Below are positions 62,962-64,000 of a stretch of DNA of 64,000 bases, piece by piece. Below the pieces are notes generated by a model. That model saw only the letters and a list, made by a program, of their open reading frames with translations, had not been told where the DNA came from and ran no database searches. Origin of the DNA: CALRQJ02 sp943370285 (lineage in GTDB: Bacteria; Bacteroidota; Bacteroidia; Chitinophagales; Chitinophagaceae); NCBI GenBank assembly GCA_943370285.1, contig CALRQJ020000005.1, forward strand, positions 186,001 to 250,000. The letters run 5' to 3'. The first letter of the stretch is position 1, and each line of letters starts with the position of its first letter. The translations under genes and the position numbers were made by a program.

Positions 62962-63663
62962 ATGTCTTTAGCAGTAACTGATTTGGTGAAGTTGTATGGC
63001 AACCAAAAAGCCGTTGATGGTATTTCATTATGCCTTAACAAAGGAGAAATCACTGGATTTTTGGGGCCGAATGGTGCAGGAAAAAGTACCACTATGAAAA
63101 TCATTACCGGCTATCTTAAAGCAGATAGCGGCAAAGCCGAAGTTTGTGGTATTGATGTTGGAACAAATGCCATTGCTGTAAAGCAAAAGATTGGTTATTT
63201 ACCCGAATCAAATGCTTTGTATTACGATATGTATGTGAAGGAGTATCTTGATTTTGTAGCGTCGGTACATCAAATTACCAATAAAGCAAATGCTATTGCA
63301 ACAGTGATTGAAACTACCGGTTTAACCCTTGAACAACATAAAAAAATTGGTCAGCTTTCTAAAGGCTATAAGCAAAGAGTTGGATTAGCCGCAGCCATTA
63401 TTCATCAACCCGAAGTAATTATTCTCGATGAACCAACCAGCGGTTTAGACCCTAATCAAATCATTGAAATTAGAAACGTAATTAAAGCACAAGGGAAAGA
63501 CAAAACCGTTTTGTTTTCCTCTCATATTTTACAAGAAGTAGAAGCGATTTGCCAAAGAGTAATCATCATTCATAAAGGAAAAATTGTTGCGGATGACCGT
63601 TTAGAAAACCTTACTAGTAATGGTCGCAGTTTAGAACAAACGTTTAGACAACTAACTCAATAG
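62962..63663 (+). CDS. ABC transporter ATP-binding protein, GldA-like
   Basis: A 233-residue ABC ATPase. Walker A is GPNGAGKST, the signature is LSKGYKQRVGLA, Walker B is VIILDEPTSGLDP, and the switch His lies in FSSHILQEVEAI. Its opening (VTDLVKLYGNQKAVDGIS) and GYLPESNALYYDMYVKEYLDFV closely resemble GldA, the ATPase of the gliding ABC exporter. It lacks the roughly 60-residue C-terminal extension of GldA, so it may be another branch. The following genes (a PLDc_N protein and a cut reading frame) do not yet show the GldFG permease. Confidence 0.85.
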   Translation: MSLAVTDLVKLYGNQKAVDGISLCLNKGEITGFLGPNGAGKSTTMKIITGYLKADSGKAEVCGIDVGTNAIAVKQKIGYLPESNALYYDMYVKEYLDFVASVHQITNKANAIATVIETTGLTLEQHKKIGQLSKGYKQRVGLAAAIIHQPEVIILDEPTSGLDPNQIIEIRNVIKAQGKDKTVLFSSHILQEVEAICQRVIIIHKGKIVADDRLENLTSNGRSLEQTFRQLTQ

Positions 63664-63668
63664 GCGAT

Positions 63669-63950
63669 ATGAAACAAAAAACACTCATCATTACATTAGC
63701 TGTACTCAGTTTTTTTGCTACTACATTTGGTGCGTTTCAAAAAATATTACATCGGCAAAATGCCGATACCTTTCTAACTATTGGATTAATTTGTTTTGCT
63801 GTATTTTGGATTACTACACTATGGCAAATGCTCAATAGTACTTTCGTTACCCAACGAGATAGAATACTATGGTTGCTTTTTATACTCTTAATGCCATTTG
63901 TTGGTGCATTATTGTTTCAACTGCTTAAAAATCGATTTACTAAAGCATAA
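63669..63950 (+). CDS. PLDc_N-like two-TM protein
   Basis: A 93-residue protein with three hydrophobic segments. The last part RDRILWLLFILLMPFVGALLFQLL resembles the PLDc_N (phospholipase D nuclease N-terminal) domain, which occurs alone in small membrane proteins. It starts 5 bp after the ABC ATPase stop, so it is likely in the same transcript. The role is unknown. Confidence 0.65.
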   Translation: MKQKTLIITLAVLSFFATTFGAFQKILHRQNADTFLTIGLICFAVFWITTLWQMLNSTFVTQRDRILWLLFILLMPFVGALLFQLLKNRFTKA

Positions 63951-63951
63951 G

Positions 63952-64000
63952 ATGACAAAAATCAGTACCAATAAATACTTTTTTAAAGCTATATACACTA
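63952..64000 (+). CDS. Start of next gene, truncated by window edge
   Basis: ATG at 63952, one base after the PLDc_N-like stop, then MTKISTNKYFFKAIYT. Only 16 codons are visible, so no family can be given. The spacing suggests it continues the ABC cluster and might be a permease or partner of that cluster. Confidence 0.4.
   Translation, partial: MTKISTNKYFFKAIYT

Noticed and set aside
1..64000. CRISPR arrays, tRNA/rRNA genes, insertion sequences or prophage
   Set aside because: No regularly spaced repeats, no tRNA T-arm-like sequences noticed by eye, and no transposase, integrase or phage structural protein among the reading frames.

Overview
The window is 64 kb of AT-rich chromosome from a Bacteroidota bacterium, most likely a free-living member of Chitinophagales (Chitinophagaceae-like). 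The supporting evidence is the gliding protein GldC, a type IX secretion (T9SS) C-terminal sorting domain, an IPExxxVDY protein, DUF4290 next to murA, DUF1501/DUF1800, SusD-free beta-barrel proteins of the PorT/DUF6089 kind, and repeated occurrence of the Bacteroidota sigma-factor promoter (TTG, about 20 nt, TAnnTTTG) ahead of genes. No rRNA, tRNA, CRISPR, insertion sequence or phage genes are visible. Nearly everything is ordinary chromosomal content.

Layout. 0-5.6 kb: a cut secreted protein, an acyltransferase, a methionine-type aminotransferase, a small secreted protein and a beta-propeller lipoprotein. 5.7-11.4 kb: a complete three-gene RND efflux operon (adaptor, pump, TolC-like channel) ending in a strong terminator. 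11.6-24.3 kb: an orphan GAF histidine kinase, a class A beta-lactamase-fold hydrolase with altered catalytic motifs, FeoB, an M28 peptidase cluster, an AlkA-like glycosylase, GH25 lysozyme, LpxD-like acyltransferase, RluE-like pseudouridine synthase and GNAT. Three convergent pairs here share their stop codons. 24.4-30.2 kb: MarR regulator with acyl-CoA dehydrogenase, heme A synthase, and a membrane-anchored patatin. 31-40.6 kb: a long minus-strand run with DUF6089, NAD kinase, BamA-like, CBS, alpha/beta hydrolase, CvpA, YqeY, GldC, glycosyltransferase and DUF885. 40.7-54.5 kb: DUF4290-murA, a T9SS cargo protein, a TolB-propeller/amidohydrolase fusion, M23 peptidase, WG-repeat protein, DUF1501-DUF1800 and a lipoprotein. 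56.5-64 kb: AlkB-type monooxygenase, beta-barrel protein, acetyl-CoA synthetase divergent from an MFS transporter with a small membrane partner, and an ABC ATPase cluster running off the end.

The one stretch that looks accessory is 54.5-56.5 kb. It carries a HepT/MntA (HEPN/nucleotidyltransferase) toxin-antitoxin pair, a small lipoprotein gene broken by a one-base homopolymer shift, and a roughly 200-bp palindromic element with three internal hairpins bounded by 25-nt inverted arms. Two further intergenic regions (about 23.15-23.26 kb and 30.96-31.11 kb) each pair a good promoter with a strong terminator over about 70-110 nt and no gene, making them candidate small RNAs or leader RNAs. I did not find a large novel multi-gene system. 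The best leads are these RNA-level and accessory-island features.
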